Shown here in pieces: positions 7,087 through 14,531 of a stretch of 18,105 bases of DNA. The stretch comes from Clostridia bacterium (GTDB lineage: Bacteria; Bacillota; Clostridia; Christensenellales; Borkfalkiaceae). Location of the stretch: positions 1 through 18,105 of the forward strand of contig JAFVSF010000083.1 in assembly GCA_017503885.1 (NCBI GenBank), written 5' to 3'. The notes under the pieces are model-generated. The model saw nothing but the letters and a program-made list of their open reading frames with translations. It was not told the DNA's origin and made no database searches. Every line of letters starts with the position of its first letter. The first letter of the stretch is position 1. Position numbers and translations under genes: made by a program.

Positions 7087-7644
7087 ATGACGGTAAAAGA
7101 AGTTATATTAGAGGTAACAAAAATAGCAGATGAAAGTCTTTATTTGAGTATAAAAAACGGACAAGAGCAGGTTGATGATGAGGTAAAGCAAAAACTCGAC
7201 CTTTTATTATCGTGTTACAACTACGTGCTTAAAAGCATTGCATTAAATTATTACGACTATCTAACGCAAATTAAAGTGTTAGATTCAAAGTTAACGGTAA
7301 CAACTCTTAACGAGCCTATGATTAAACTTTTGTCAGTTACCGATGAGTTTGGTAAACCGTTATTATATAGGTTGAGCGACAATGAACTTGAGGTTGAAAA
7401 AAGTCCGTTTATATTGAAGTATAGGGCTATTCCGTGCCAGCAAGGTTTAAATGACGTTTATAAATACGAAAATACAGTAGTTGGTACAAACGTATTGATC
7501 TACGGAACTCTTGCAGAGTATTTGCTTATGCAAAATAGAATAGAAGAAGCTCTTAACTGGGAAAATAAATACAGGCAGGCTATTGAAGTTAGAAAAGATT
7601 ATAAGAGTAGAAAAATGAAGGTGAGTAAAAGATGGGGATTGTGA
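7087..7644 (+). CDS. Head-to-tail adaptor (P22 gp4-like neck protein)
   Basis: The product is a 185-residue neck protein expected to form a ring under the portal and accept the next ring. The start is ATG 7087, four bases after GGAGGT (7078-7083). An in-frame ATG at 7054 falls within the hairpin that follows the coat gene and lacks a site, so it is rejected. The N-terminal half is helical (VKEVILEVTKIADESLY), with a short beta-rich centre (LLSVTDEFGKPLLYRLSDN) and a C-terminal pair of helices ending in a basic tail (KDYKSRKMKVSKRWGL). Basic, Trp-containing C-termini of this kind are usual in P22 gp4-like and gp6-like adaptors. Assignment rests on position, length (gp4 is 166 residues) and layout. 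It overlaps the next gene by 13 bases. Confidence 0.72.
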   Translation: MTVKEVILEVTKIADESLYLSIKNGQEQVDDEVKQKLDLLLSCYNYVLKSIALNYYDYLTQIKVLDSKLTVTTLNEPMIKLLSVTDEFGKPLLYRLSDNELEVEKSPFILKYRAIPCQQGLNDVYKYENTVVGTNVLIYGTLAEYLLMQNRIEEALNWENKYRQAIEVRKDYKSRKMKVSKRWGL

Positions 7645-9047
7645 GGAATTTAAAATTAAACAGACCTCGACGTGCACGCATTGAACTTGGTAAATTTTAT
7701 AACGTCGACCATAGGATCGACGGCGAAGTTGGTTCTTATAATAGAGCAGAACTTTGCTATAATTTTTCTTGTAAGGACGGCTCTTTAAAAACTTCATTTG
7801 GCTTAAGGTCTGTAGGCAGTAAATACACTTTGCCTAATTACGAAGTTATAGATGCAATCTATTATTTTAGGCATAACGACTATGAAAATGGTGTAAATGC
7901 AGATAAAATTATTGCTTATGGTGTTTCTGGGAGTATGTATTGCGTTCCTGCAAGTGGAGGGGCGTATCAAAAAATTCCAAATTTGAGTTTTACAAAGAAG
8001 CCCATTGGCGTTTGTTATAATTATAACAGTAAAGACGTTATAATTTTTTCGGCAGAGGGCGAAGGTATAAAGATTTACGACGGCGTAAGTGTAGTGGAAG
8101 TTCCCGACGCTCCTTCAGTGACTAGTATGTGTATACACAATGAACGATTATTTATTACTAGTGGTGGGGTAGACGGAGCACTTTGGTTTTCTGATGACTT
8201 TGACCCTACAAATTGGAACGTGTCATTAACCGAGGCAGGATTTATTGATATGAGTGATGATAGGGGCGAAATGCTAGAGGCTGTTGCTTTTGGAGGACAC
8301 GTTTACGTATTTAGAAGTTACGGCGTGTCTAGAGTTACAGCATACGGCGACCAAACTGATTTTTCAGTTTCGCACCTATTGGTTTCTTGTGGTAAAATTT
8401 GTAAAAACACTATAACCGTTTGTGGAGATTGCATATTGTTTTTTGCAAGTGACGGATTGTACCGTTTCGACGGTTATAACGCCGTGAGAATTTCCGATGC
8501 TTGGTTCGATAACGTAGAGACGACAAAAAACTGGGTAAAAGGTGTTTATTATAACGGATATGCTTATTATCTTATCAGCGTAGCAATAAATACGGGGTTG
8601 CAAAGGGGAATATTTGCAATAAAGCCAGATGGATCAGATTATGCTTTTTCATTAATAGCACAAATTACCGATATTGCAGTTATGAACGGTGTTGATATGT
8701 ATAAATTATTTGCAGTAGAAAGGTTAAAACTGAACGTGTTCGAAGTTGAACAAGGTGCAGGGTGGAATGGCGAAAACATACATATGGAATGGCATGGAAA
8801 AGAGACTGACTTTGGTTTAAAGGCTAAGTCAAAAACGCTTGATAAAGTTAGGTTTTTTGCTAATTCCCCAGTAAGACTTACCGTCGTGGCAGACGGCGTG
8901 GACCACGTTTTTGAGCTTAAACCTAAAAATGGAGTTTGTGAAAAATACACGAGGCTTAAAGGTGAGAAATTTGCTATTAAACTATACGCTTTGGGGGTGA
9001 ACGTAGAAATTTCGGCAGTAGAGCTTGAATTTCTATATTACGTATGA
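7632..9047 (+). CDS. gp10-like neck/tail hub protein with beta-propeller look
   Basis: The product has 471 residues, almost the same as P22 gp10 (472), and follows the gp4-like gene as in P22. Known: gp10 plugs the portal-gp4 channel and holds packaged DNA. The sequence is beta-rich from end to end with repeating blade-like units, for example IIAYGVSGSMYCVPASG, GVCYNYNSKDVIIFSAEGEG, HNERLFITSGGVDGALWFS, FGGHVYVFRSYGVSRV and DCILFFASDGLYRFDGYN, consistent with a beta-propeller. A C-terminal segment begins WHGKETDFGLKAKSKTLDKVRF, a form seen in phage tail hub proteins. ATG 7632 follows GAAGGTGAG (7617-7625) inside the upstream gene. The stop overlaps the next start (ATGA). A gp10 equivalent is well supported by position and length, but homology was not tested. 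Confidence 0.75.
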   Translation: MGIVRNLKLNRPRRARIELGKFYNVDHRIDGEVGSYNRAELCYNFSCKDGSLKTSFGLRSVGSKYTLPNYEVIDAIYYFRHNDYENGVNADKIIAYGVSGSMYCVPASGGAYQKIPNLSFTKKPIGVCYNYNSKDVIIFSAEGEGIKIYDGVSVVEVPDAPSVTSMCIHNERLFITSGGVDGALWFSDDFDPTNWNVSLTEAGFIDMSDDRGEMLEAVAFGGHVYVFRSYGVSRVTAYGDQTDFSVSHLLVSCGKICKNTITVCGDCILFFASDGLYRFDGYNAVRISDAWFDNVETTKNWVKGVYYNGYAYYLISVAINTGLQRGIFAIKPDGSDYAFSLIAQITDIAVMNGVDMYKLFAVERLKLNVFEVEQGAGWNGENIHMEWHGKETDFGLKAKSKTLDKVRFFANSPVRLTVVADGVDHVFELKPKNGVCEKYTRLKGEKFAIKLYALGVNVEISAVELEFLYYV

Positions 9048-10165
9048 CTGAATTAGATATAAAAAGATTAAACAATTTAACTGATGATTTGGAAAGAAGG
9101 GTGAATCTTCTTGAAGTTAAAAAAGCAAATAAAGAGAATATTATAACGATTGAAGAGAGGTTTGAAAATCTACTGCTAAAAACTGCAAATAAAACGAAAA
9201 ATTTTTATTTTTCGTGCGAAAAAGTAACGTTTGTAGTGGTAAATTTAGAGGTCCTTTCGCCAGAAACTTTTGAGGCTCAGTTCGAGTTTTTGGTAAACGG
9301 AAACGTGGTTCAATCTGGTAATTTGCAACTTCCAATTTCCTGCGAAATTCCTATAAAAACAAAAATAGGGGAAAACGTTTTAACGGTTTCTATAAAAAAA
9401 CCGAGTTCAATTACTAGTTTTAAAGTGGATATGTACTTTTCTATTATGGGAGAAATAATAAAAAGCCGTAAGAAAACGGGCATAGGTGTACTTTTTCAAA
9501 ATTACGTTTACTTTAGAGATAGTGATACCATAAAATGCGTAAACGTCGACGATATGCAAACAGAAGTTTGTTATTCTGGTAAAGATTTAGTATCGGTAGG
9601 ATATTTAAATGATAACGAACTATATTTTTTAACTAAAGCAGATGGTAAGGCTAAAATTGATAAGCATATGGTAGGCAGTAACTATTCAAGTTTAACACGA
9701 TATATAGATGCAAATTTTACCGATTGTGCGTTAGAGGTTTGCGATGGAATAATCTACGTCTTTATGCTCAGAGGCGATTCGGTATTTGTTAGAATAATAA
9801 CTACAGACAATATGAATACGCTATATAAGTTGCCTTATAAGGCAAGTGGAATAAAGACGTTCAGTGGAACAACAGGAAGATATTTGTGCTTGACTGATTT
9901 TAGAGGCACTTTAACGGTAATTAAACATAGTTCAGTAGAACGATTTATAGCCGAAAAGGCTATATCGCTTGGACGGGTTGAAAATGCTAACTTGAGTGAA
10001 GAAGACGGTAAATTGATGGTTGTATACAAGCAAGGTTTAGTGGTGGTAAAAAAGCCGGTATTTGAAAGTGTTGAGCCTATCGTTGTTGGCATAGGTGACG
10101 AGGGGGTAATTACCAAGCAAGGCATTACGGTTATTAGAAAAAATCAAACATTAATTAAATTATAA
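9044..10165 (+). CDS. Coiled-coil plus beta-rich structural protein (possible tail tip or second hub)
   Basis: I do not recognise a named family in this 373-residue protein. ATG 9044 overlaps the stop of the gp10-like gene, so it is translationally coupled. Residues 1-46 form a heptad-rich coiled coil (LDIKRLNNLTDDLERRVNLL), about 50-135 look like a beta-sandwich (FVVVNLEVLSPETFEAQFEF) and 145-373 are repeated beta strands with blade-like spacing (GVLFQNYVYFRDSD, VGYLNDNELYFLTKADGKA, CDGIIYVFMLRGDSVFVRI). This suggests a trimeric stalk followed by a propeller-like head. By position it could take the place of the P22 tail needle (gp26) or act as a receptor-binding tip. It has no transmembrane segment or enzymatic motif. 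Intact, in step with its neighbours. Confidence 0.7.
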   Translation: MTELDIKRLNNLTDDLERRVNLLEVKKANKENIITIEERFENLLLKTANKTKNFYFSCEKVTFVVVNLEVLSPETFEAQFEFLVNGNVVQSGNLQLPISCEIPIKTKIGENVLTVSIKKPSSITSFKVDMYFSIMGEIIKSRKKTGIGVLFQNYVYFRDSDTIKCVNVDDMQTEVCYSGKDLVSVGYLNDNELYFLTKADGKAKIDKHMVGSNYSSLTRYIDANFTDCALEVCDGIIYVFMLRGDSVFVRIITTDNMNTLYKLPYKASGIKTFSGTTGRYLCLTDFRGTLTVIKHSSVERFIAEKAISLGRVENANLSEEDGKLMVVYKQGLVVVKKPVFESVEPIVVGIGDEGVITKQGITVIRKNQTLIKL

Positions 10166-10176
10166 GGAGAAAATTT

Positions 10177-11127
10177 ATGGCAAAATTTAAATTTACAAAA
10201 CAACAGTATGAAGAGGCACTTAAACCACAAATTAAAGATGACGGTGGAGAAGATGCTAAACTAGATATCAATAAAGATAAGGGCAAAACGGATAACAGCG
10301 AAAAAGAAAAACTTAAAGATAAAATTGAAGTTATCGACAGTGAATATAAAAACGCCCCTAATAGAACTTACGGCGACGTAGTAGTTCCTAACGTTGTAGA
10401 AAAAACCTACGAAATGCCCTCTAGTGAAGAAACGAGGAAAAAGGTAGAGGATGAGATATCTCCTTTGTACGACGCAAAACTCAATTCGTTAAATTCAAAA
10501 AACGCCACCGAAATACAAAATGCTGAAGAAGAAAAGGATGAACTTTATCAAAAGGCAGAAGAATCTTTAAAACAATTAAAAAAAACTTATGACAGTGCAA
10601 AAGAAAACACTTCTCACGAGGCAATAAAAAGAGGTCTTGCAAGATCCTCGATTATTTTAAATCAGTTGAGCGACTTAGAGCAAGGACGCATAAGTGCAAC
10701 GGGAGGAATTATAACTCAACGAGATAAGGGAATAGACGCTCTTTCAAGAGAAGTTGAAGAGTTGAAATTAAGACTTTTAAACGATACTAACGTCCTTAAT
10801 GAGGAAAGGGCAAAAGAAGTAAATCGAAGAGTAGAAGAACTTTTAGATAAATATCAAAAAGAGCAAGAGGATGTTTTTGAATACAATAATAAAATACGTC
10901 AGCAAAAGGCCGAAACGCTTGCAAAACTCAAAGATGCAGGTATAGACGTAGATGAAACAAAATCTAACGAATACGTAAAAATGATTGCAGATAAAACGAA
11001 AGCGTTTTATAGTTATTACTATTCTTTAGGAGAAGACGCTCTTGAAGAACTAGTAAAAGATAGGAAGTACGTTGAAGATAATATCGGCATCAAAGGATAC
11101 GAAACACTAAAACGTTATTTTGAATAA
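10177..11127 (+). CDS. Long coiled-coil virion-associated protein (needle, internal or ejection protein candidate)
   Basis: The product has 316 residues. ATG 10177 follows AAGGAG (10164-10169). The N-terminal 70 residues are charged and probably disordered (rich in Lys/Asp, KDDGGEDAKLDINKDKG), then YGDVVVPNVVEKTYEMP leads into nearly continuous helix from about 85 to 255 (KNATEIQNAEEEKDELYQKA, then LSREVEELKLRLLNDTNVLN). In the middle, AIKRGLARSSIILNQLSDLEQG breaks the coil with a motif I remember vaguely from gut clostridial phage structural operons. A C-terminal helical domain contains KAFYSYYYSLGEDALEEL. There are no membrane helices and no lytic motif. It is the last gene before the terminator, where P22 has needle or ejection genes; either role is an inference. 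Confidence 0.68.
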   Translation: MAKFKFTKQQYEEALKPQIKDDGGEDAKLDINKDKGKTDNSEKEKLKDKIEVIDSEYKNAPNRTYGDVVVPNVVEKTYEMPSSEETRKKVEDEISPLYDAKLNSLNSKNATEIQNAEEEKDELYQKAEESLKQLKKTYDSAKENTSHEAIKRGLARSSIILNQLSDLEQGRISATGGIITQRDKGIDALSREVEELKLRLLNDTNVLNEERAKEVNRRVEELLDKYQKEQEDVFEYNNKIRQQKAETLAKLKDAGIDVDETKSNEYVKMIADKTKAFYSYYYSLGEDALEELVKDRKYVEDNIGIKGYETLKRYFE

Positions 11128-11144
11128 AATAGTTGAATAAAAAG

Positions 11145-11216
11145 AAAGTCACGGAATTACAGCGTTCACCAAAAAGAGTTTATCTTTTGATTTGCGTTAT
11201 TTTCCGTGACTTTTTT
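11145..11216. terminator. Long bidirectional hairpin between the phage module and the hydrolase gene
   Basis: The perfect 12-bp arms are aaagtcacggaa (11145-11156) and ttccgtgacttt (11202-11213). The right arm runs into seven Ts on the + strand (11211-11216 and preceding context), and the A-rich flank left of the left arm gives Ts on the - strand. The 45-base loop holds its own small hairpin (aaaaga and tctttt, around 11172-11187). It lies between two convergent genes, 17 bases after one stop and abutting the other (11215). It probably terminates both operons. The long loop makes it less canonical than a normal terminator. Confidence 0.7.
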
Positions 11217-12228
11217 ATTTCCAAGTCAATAAATATTCGTTTTCGCTTATTCCAAAAACCGAAGCAGTTTTCGTTGTATAATCGTATTTTATTTTGGCAA
11301 TTTTATTTATATCATTTAAAAAAATTTCGAATTTTTTAGTAATTAAATAGCCTCCAACTACTAACTCGCCTTGATTTGGTATTTCTGTTGGTTTAAAATT
11401 GTTTTCTCTTTCAAAGTTGCAGGTGTCGCTCATTAATTTTAAATCTTTTTCGGTCATGTTTTCCCAATGGTCTTGACCACCTGCACGATCAAACTTTAGA
11501 AATTTAATCAAGTGTGATTTGCCTAAATTTTCAGCCCTTTTAATATAGTTTTCGGCATGATAGCAAGGCACTCTAATATCTTTTGCTCCGTGTGTAATAA
11601 GCAGTGGGCAAGATAGGTTTTCTACAAGACAAATACCACTTCTAGAGTCGTATGACATTTGGTTTTTTCTGTCGCCAATCCAAACGTCAAGTTCATCTCT
11701 AAACTCGCCTATAGCATCGTTATCGTACCAAATGCCGTAATCGGTGATGCCACACATTGCAGTTATTTGGGCAAAATAATCGGGGAATTTACCTGCTAAA
11801 GCATAGGCGTTTCCACCACCTCCACTACCTCCTTCAAAAAATACGATTTCAGTTGATATAAGATAGTTTTTATAATGCTTTTTAACGTATTCAACTGCAT
11901 CAATTACGTCTATAAGTTCTAATCCGTTACAGTCTTGTTTGCCGTCTGAAAACGCCCTGCCTCTCATATCAACCTCAACTAAAAGACAGTCCGTTTGTGG
12001 CTTTTCTAAAGGTTTAAAATCAAAAATACTCATGTGCCAACCGTGAGTCGTGGCTACTAGATAAGAAGGTTTTTCTGGTTTTAAAATTCGCATTGCAAGT
12101 GTTAATTCTGGATTGACACTCGACTTATAATAAATGAAATCGCAATATTTAGAGTAGACGTTTTCTTTTTCGCCACAGGCTTTTTCTCTGCGAATTTTAT
12201 CTTCGTAAATTTCAAGATTGTTATCCAT
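11215..12228 (-). CDS. Alpha/beta hydrolase (S9/acetyl-xylan-esterase-like)
   Basis: A 337-residue cytoplasmic serine hydrolase with no signal peptide. The catalytic set is complete: nucleophile Ser135 in FEGGSGGGGNA, acid Asp217 in HGAKDIRVP and base His254 in GQDHWENM; THGWHMS (61-67) supplies the oxyanion-hole strand-loop. DMRGRAFSDGKQD (88-100) is a form common in prolyl-oligopeptidase/acetyl-xylan-esterase-like hydrolases. Substrate unknown; esterase or peptidase are both possible. The C-terminal 70 residues (PNQGELVVGGYLITKKFEIF) are an extra beta-rich appendix that I cannot place. ATG 12228 follows AGGGAGA. It starts 8 bases after radC ends, so the two are likely one transcript ending at the hairpin beside 11215. 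Confidence 0.88.
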   Translation of the reverse strand: MDNNLEIYEDKIRREKACGEKENVYSKYCDFIYYKSSVNPELTLAMRILKPEKPSYLVATTHGWHMSIFDFKPLEKPQTDCLLVEVDMRGRAFSDGKQDCNGLELIDVIDAVEYVKKHYKNYLISTEIVFFEGGSGGGGNAYALAGKFPDYFAQITAMCGITDYGIWYDNDAIGEFRDELDVWIGDRKNQMSYDSRSGICLVENLSCPLLITHGAKDIRVPCYHAENYIKRAENLGKSHLIKFLKFDRAGGQDHWENMTEKDLKLMSDTCNFERENNFKPTEIPNQGELVVGGYLITKKFEIFLNDINKIAKIKYDYTTKTASVFGISENEYLLTWK

Positions 12229-12236
12229 AAGTCTCC

Positions 12237-12962
12237 CTATAAGTCGAATTTGCTGTTTACAGATTGTGCAATTTTAGCAAGTCTACCGTCGCTATTATAA
12301 CTGTAAACTTTGTTTCCTGCAATAATTACGTGGTCGTAAAGTTTTACGCCCGAAAGTGAGAACATCAAATACATTTTCTCGGTAGCAGAGTCGTCTTTTC
12401 TAGAAGGTTCTGGGTTACCGGACGGATGATTGTGTGCAACGACTACGGCGTGTGGTTTTACGTTTGCAAACGAACGAGAAAACTCGCTTAGTAAAAAGTT
12501 GATCTCATCAACTCTGTCGGAGGTATAAGAGAATTTGGCTATAACTTTTTCGGATTTTGAAAGGAAAAAGGCGTAGAAAACTTCTTTGTCAAAAGATGAA
12601 AAGAACTTAATTAAATATTTCTTAACGTTTTCCAAATTGAAAAACTTTAATCCCTCTTGTATTTCCTCTTCGGCAACCAATTCTAAAAGTTTACCTAGCA
12701 TAGTTATATAGGCAACCGTACTATCGCCAATACCCTCAATAGATTTTAACTCGTTTGATTGTGCGTTAAAAACAGCGTTTACCGAGCCGAACTTGTCTAA
12801 TAAATGGTGTGCTAATGGGTTTACGTTTTTACGAGGGATCGCATAGAAAAGTAACAGTTCCAAGACCTCGTGTTTGTTAAGTGAGTTGGGATTTGCCAAA
12901 AATTTATCTCTAAGTCTTTGTCTATGATCTTCGTGGACGTTTTCCTTGATTTTGTCCGACAT
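12237..12962 (-). CDS. radC: RadC-family JAMM/MPN protein
   Basis: A 241-residue member of the RadC/UPF0758 family. An N-terminal helical section and a helix-hairpin-helix (LKSIEGIGDSTVAYI, about 72-86) suggest DNA binding. The C-terminal JAMM domain carries the metal signature HNHPSGNPEPSRKD, giving His177, His179 and Asp190, with a likely Glu at 153 (DEINFLL). Known: despite its name, RadC is not required for ordinary DNA repair, its biochemical role is unsettled, and copies occur both on chromosomes and on mobile elements. ATG 12962 follows AGGAG with 6-base spacing. It is transcribed from the promoter at 12993-13021 with the hydrolase gene. Beside the phage module it could be host or element-borne; the shared promoter region with glyQS favours host. 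Confidence 0.93.
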   Translation of the reverse strand: MSDKIKENVHEDHRQRLRDKFLANPNSLNKHEVLELLLFYAIPRKNVNPLAHHLLDKFGSVNAVFNAQSNELKSIEGIGDSTVAYITMLGKLLELVAEEEIQEGLKFFNLENVKKYLIKFFSSFDKEVFYAFFLSKSEKVIAKFSYTSDRVDEINFLLSEFSRSFANVKPHAVVVAHNHPSGNPEPSRKDDSATEKMYLMFSLSGVKLYDHVIIAGNKVYSYNSDGRLAKIAQSVNSKFDL

Positions 12963-12992
12963 GTTTTGCTCCTAAATTATCGTGATAAGCTA

Positions 12993-13021
12993 ATGATAAA
13001 ATGTTATAGAACAAAAGTCAA
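12993..13021 (-). promoter_or_regulatory. SigA-type promoter of radC-hydrolase
   Basis: On the reverse strand, TTGACT (13021-13016) and TATCAT (12998-12993) are separated by 17 bases. Transcription would begin about 25 bases before the radC start codon, leaving room for its AGGAG site. It diverges from the glyQS promoter 60 bases away. Confidence 0.72.
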
Positions 13022-13083
13022 CAGTTTTTAAAATATTTTTACGATATAGGTTAAAATTGATACGCTAGTGATTTTATTTTGCT

Positions 13084-13111
13084 TGACAACTAGTAGGAAA
13101 ATAAATATAAT
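13084..13111 (+). promoter_or_regulatory. Consensus SigA-type promoter of glyQS-glnS
   Basis: A perfect TTGACA (13084-13089) and perfect TATAAT (13106-13111) are separated by 16 bases. The predicted start near 13118 leaves a leader of only about 27 bases, which is too short for a T-box riboswitch. This is a very strong housekeeping promoter for the synthetase operon. Confidence 0.82.
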
Positions 13112-13144
13112 ATATATATTTATTAATATCGAGGTGCCAAAATT

Positions 13145-14527
13145 ATGGAATCTAAAAGAGCAGTTACGATGGAAAAACTCGTTAACCTCTGCAAAACAAG
13201 AGGTATTATATTCCCAGGAAGTGATATTTACGACGGTATGGGTAACACTTGGGACTACGGCCCAGTTGGTGTAGAAATTAAAAACAACATTAAAAAAGCA
13301 TGGTGGAAAAAATTCGTTCAAGAGAGTGAAAATTCCTACGGCGTAGACGCTGCAATACTTATGAACAGTAGAGTTTGGGAAGCTTCTGGTCACACTGCAA
13401 GTTTCTCTGACCCTAAAATGGACTGTAAAGAGTGTAAGGCTCGTCAAAGAGCAGATAACCTTATTGAAAATTACTCAAAAGGCGAAGTTAATCCAGACGC
13501 TATGAGCCAAGAAGAGATGCAAGAATACATAAACGAGCATCAAATCAAATGTCCTATTTGTGGCAAGTTTAACTGGACTCCGATTAGAAATTTCAACCTT
13601 ATGTTTGAAACTTCAAGAGGTGTAACTGAGGGCAACCAAAACAAGATTTATCTTCGTCCTGAAACTGCTCAAGGCGAATTCGTAAACTTTTTAAACGTAC
13701 AGCGTTCAACGAGAGCAAAGATTCCTTTCGGTATTGCTCAAATTGGTAAGGCATTCCGTAACGAAATTACTCCAGGTAACTTTATTTTTAGAACTATCGA
13801 ATTTGAACAAATGGAGCATCAATGGTTCTGCAAAGAGGGTACTGACGTAGAATATTATGAAGAATACAAAAAGTGTGCTTGGGATTTCCTTTTATCATTA
13901 GGATTTAAAGAGGAAAATCTCCGTTATAAAGACCACGATAAACTCGCTCACTATGCAAAGAGTGCTTGTGATATTCAATATAACTTCCCAATGGGTTGGT
14001 CTGAACTTAACGGTATTCACAACAGAACAGACTACGACCTTTCACGTCACCAAGAATACTCTGGAAAGAATATGAACTACGTTGACTCTGGTAACGGCGA
14101 AAAGTTTATTCCATACGTAGTAGAGTACTCTATCGGTGCAGACAGACTTATGCTTGCCGTTTTATCTGAGGCTTATGATGAAGAGCAATTAGAGGGTGGC
14201 GACACAAGAGTTGTAATGCATTTCCATCCTGCAATTTCTGCCTACAAGGTTTGCGTTCTTCCTCTTCAAAAGAAAGAGATGGGCGAAAAGGCAAAGGCTC
14301 TTTACAAGCAACTTTGCAAGCATTTCCCTTGTACGTACGACGAGGCTGGCTCTATTGGTAAGCGTTATCGTAGACAAGACGAAATCGGTACTCCATACTG
14401 CGTAACTGTAGACTTTGATACCATGCAGGACGATACCGTAACACTTCGTGATAGAGACACTATGGAACAAATCCGTATGCCAATTTCCGAATTAGCATCA
14501 TACGTAGAAAATAAGATAAAATATTAA
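13145..14527 (+). CDS. glyQS: Glycyl-tRNA synthetase, alpha2 (single-chain) type
   Basis: Charges tRNA-Gly with glycine using ATP, in the cytosol; a class II enzyme of the homodimeric type, 460 residues. Early residues DIYDGMGNTWDYGPVG (27-42) are characteristic of this form. Two Cys pairs (CKEC 94-97 and CPIC 136-139) flank an inserted region and probably bind zinc. RPETAQG (171-177), motif 2 with FRNE (204-207) followed by FRTIEFEQMEH, and motif 3 around GADRLMLAV (331-339) form the catalytic site. The C-terminal 100 residues (SAYKVCVLPLQKK onward) are the anticodon-binding domain. ATG 13145 follows GAGGTG (13131-13136). The promoter is consensus and the leader short, without a T-box. glnS follows after four bases. 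Confidence 0.96.
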   Translation: MESKRAVTMEKLVNLCKTRGIIFPGSDIYDGMGNTWDYGPVGVEIKNNIKKAWWKKFVQESENSYGVDAAILMNSRVWEASGHTASFSDPKMDCKECKARQRADNLIENYSKGEVNPDAMSQEEMQEYINEHQIKCPICGKFNWTPIRNFNLMFETSRGVTEGNQNKIYLRPETAQGEFVNFLNVQRSTRAKIPFGIAQIGKAFRNEITPGNFIFRTIEFEQMEHQWFCKEGTDVEYYEEYKKCAWDFLLSLGFKEENLRYKDHDKLAHYAKSACDIQYNFPMGWSELNGIHNRTDYDLSRHQEYSGKNMNYVDSGNGEKFIPYVVEYSIGADRLMLAVLSEAYDEEQLEGGDTRVVMHFHPAISAYKVCVLPLQKKEMGEKAKALYKQLCKHFPCTYDEAGSIGKRYRRQDEIGTPYCVTVDFDTMQDDTVTLRDRDTMEQIRMPISELASYVENKIKY

Positions 14528-14531
14528 AATT

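Larger units (their letters stand above)
51..11216 (+). mobile_element. P22-like virion-structure module (prophage segment or domesticated capsid island)
   Basis: Seen: a nearly gap-free co-directional series of terminase large subunit, small accessory proteins, portal, scaffold, major capsid, neck adaptor, gp10-like propeller protein and two further proteins, with one gene on the opposite strand near the left end. Known: this order (terminase, portal, scaffold, coat, gp4, gp10) is that of the podovirus P22 head/neck operon. Inferred: the block builds a DNA-packaging capsid with a short neck. The right end is the hairpin at 11145-11216, followed immediately by host genes. No integrase, repressor, lysis, tailspike or ejection genes are seen. 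The left end is outside the window, so the true extent is unknown. All genes are intact. Confidence 0.8.

Noticed and set aside
11133..11339. 68-codon frame after the last module gene
   Set aside because: It runs through the terminator hairpin and antisense to the 3' end of the hydrolase gene, and has no recognisable ribosome-binding site or protein pattern.
13028..13447. 139-codon reverse-strand frame upstream of and across glyQS
   Set aside because: It is antisense to the conserved glyQS coding sequence and to both promoters. A shadow frame.
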